From the NCBI GenBank assembly GCA_027704905.1, contig CM051016.1, positions 14,531,136-14,595,135 on the forward strand: a stretch of 64,000 nt of DNA, in the 5' to 3' direction. Below, one piece after another: positions 63,263 to 64,000 of the stretch. The number at the start of each line of letters is the position of its first letter. Position 1 is the stretch's first letter. The notes under the pieces were generated by a model, which worked only from the letters and a program-made list of their open reading frames with translations, did not search any database and was not told the origin of the DNA. Source of the DNA: Muraenolepis orangiensis (lineage: Eukaryota > Chordata > Actinopteri > Gadiformes > Muraenolepididae). The position numbers and the translations under genes are program-made.

Positions 63263-63613
63263 GAGGACCGTGATCCTGTGCAGCTCATAATTCATCCGTT
63301 TCCAGACTGGGGGATATGGGGGCGGGGGCTTTAGGACACTGCTTTCGTGCAAAAACGTCACGCTATGAGTCACAGTCGCATTACCGCTGTAAACTCAAAA
63401 TAAATAAATAAATACATAAAAAGAACAACCAAAAAGGCAAACAATTGGTCGATTTTGTGCTCTGACAAACACACAGACAAACACACACACTTTTTTTTTG
63501 CTGTGATCATTTTTATACAAGCTGAGAATGCATCCTTTTATGATTCCAAACATTGGGTTGAAGTCAGCAACAAACAAATGGGAAAAAGAAGAAACACACA
63601 AAGCAAGGATTAG

Positions 63614-63670
<57 letters not shown>

Positions 63671-64000
63671 GGGGGGGGGTTCTTTCAAGATGAATTCCGC
63701 TCAGTTGTGATTACATGGCTTTGCGGGTTTCGACAGCCTGTAGCCAGTTGGTGTTCCGCAAGGTATTCAACTGGGAACATGATATATAATGATATATAAT
63801 GATATATTTATATAGATATGGTACAACTAACTCTGAAGTGGTCCTTCAGATGAATCAACCCCTCCTTGGACCTCTATGAACATATTCACGTCCTCTCGCG
63901 AGGCCGCATTCAATAAATCCTTGTGAAAGACATCTGGTGAATAACATCCCAGGATTCAATCACTTTTCTTTCTTTGTTTCTTTGCTTTTTTTCTGCGTCA
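63263..64000. other. Noncoding end of window with short simple repeats
   Basis: An AAATAAATAAATA tract near 63399, a T run near 63491, (GT)n plus a G run at 63618-63680, and ATATATAATG repeats at 63781-63812. No gene recognised; the right edge is cut by the window. Confidence 0.6.

Noticed and set aside
62792..63373. Pro/His-rich and Gly/Val-rich frames up to 193 codons
   Set aside because: They are products of the GGT repeat; no start context or domain is seen.

Overview
This is repeat-dominated eukaryotic DNA, most likely an intergenic or long intronic stretch of a teleost fish genome. Three things point that way. Dinucleotide microsatellites are extremely dense: (CA)n/(GT)n and (CT)n/(GA)n tracts, many over 50 bp, occur throughout. 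The transposon mix is fish-like: Ty3/gypsy LTR elements, L2-like and Rex1/CR1-like LINE fragments, a hAT remnant and a tRNA-derived SINE-like repeat. Nothing looks prokaryotic. I recognise no exon of a host protein-coding gene; nearly all long open frames are translations of tandem repeats or of transposons.

Layout. 1-2.2 kb: a left-end microsatellite, then a 5'-truncated, multiply deleted Ty3/gypsy element on the minus strand (468-2190), closed by an (ACTTG)n LINE-like tail. 3.2-3.7 kb: an L2-type LINE 3' end. 7.4-11.3 kb: two long CA arrays, a 5'-truncated LINE reverse transcriptase (family A, 7829-9130, minus), a 14-bp minisatellite of about 76 units (9443-10515) and an adjoining internally deleted hAT transposon. 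14.8 and 19.1-19.5 kb: 3' ends of LINE families A and B. 17.2-23.3 kb: TG-rich compound repeats and a cluster of long polypyrimidine and polypurine tracts. 26.3-27.3 kb: a 25-bp minisatellite, open in all three forward frames. 29-33 kb: a degenerate 46-bp repeat, then a 1,067-bp direct tandem duplication rich in CA tracts. 38.8-39.1 kb: a 48-bp minisatellite. 40.1-41.2 kb: a large inverted duplication with arms of about 290 bp. 42.8-45.1 kb: a 63-bp minisatellite, two family A LINE tails and a SINE-like repeat. 56.1-57.3 kb: a tail-to-tail LINE pair fused to a family B reverse-transcriptase fragment. 60.7-62.3 kb: scattered gypsy gag and pol remnants. 62.86-63.26 kb: a (GGT)n-rich tract.

The only complete and apparently functional coding unit is a 4,430-bp Ty3/gypsy retrotransposon at 47795-52224 (minus strand). 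It has two identical 146-bp LTRs, a 5-bp target-site duplication, a tRNA-Ser-type primer-binding site, a polypurine tract and one uninterrupted 1,326-residue gag-pol frame with all catalytic motifs visible. It looks very recently inserted and is the most notable element here. The large inverted duplication at 40.1-41.2 kb and the near-identical 1,067-bp duplication at 30.9-32.6 kb are the other structures worth checking, both as biology and as possible assembly artefacts.

All family names rest on motif recognition by eye; no database search was possible.
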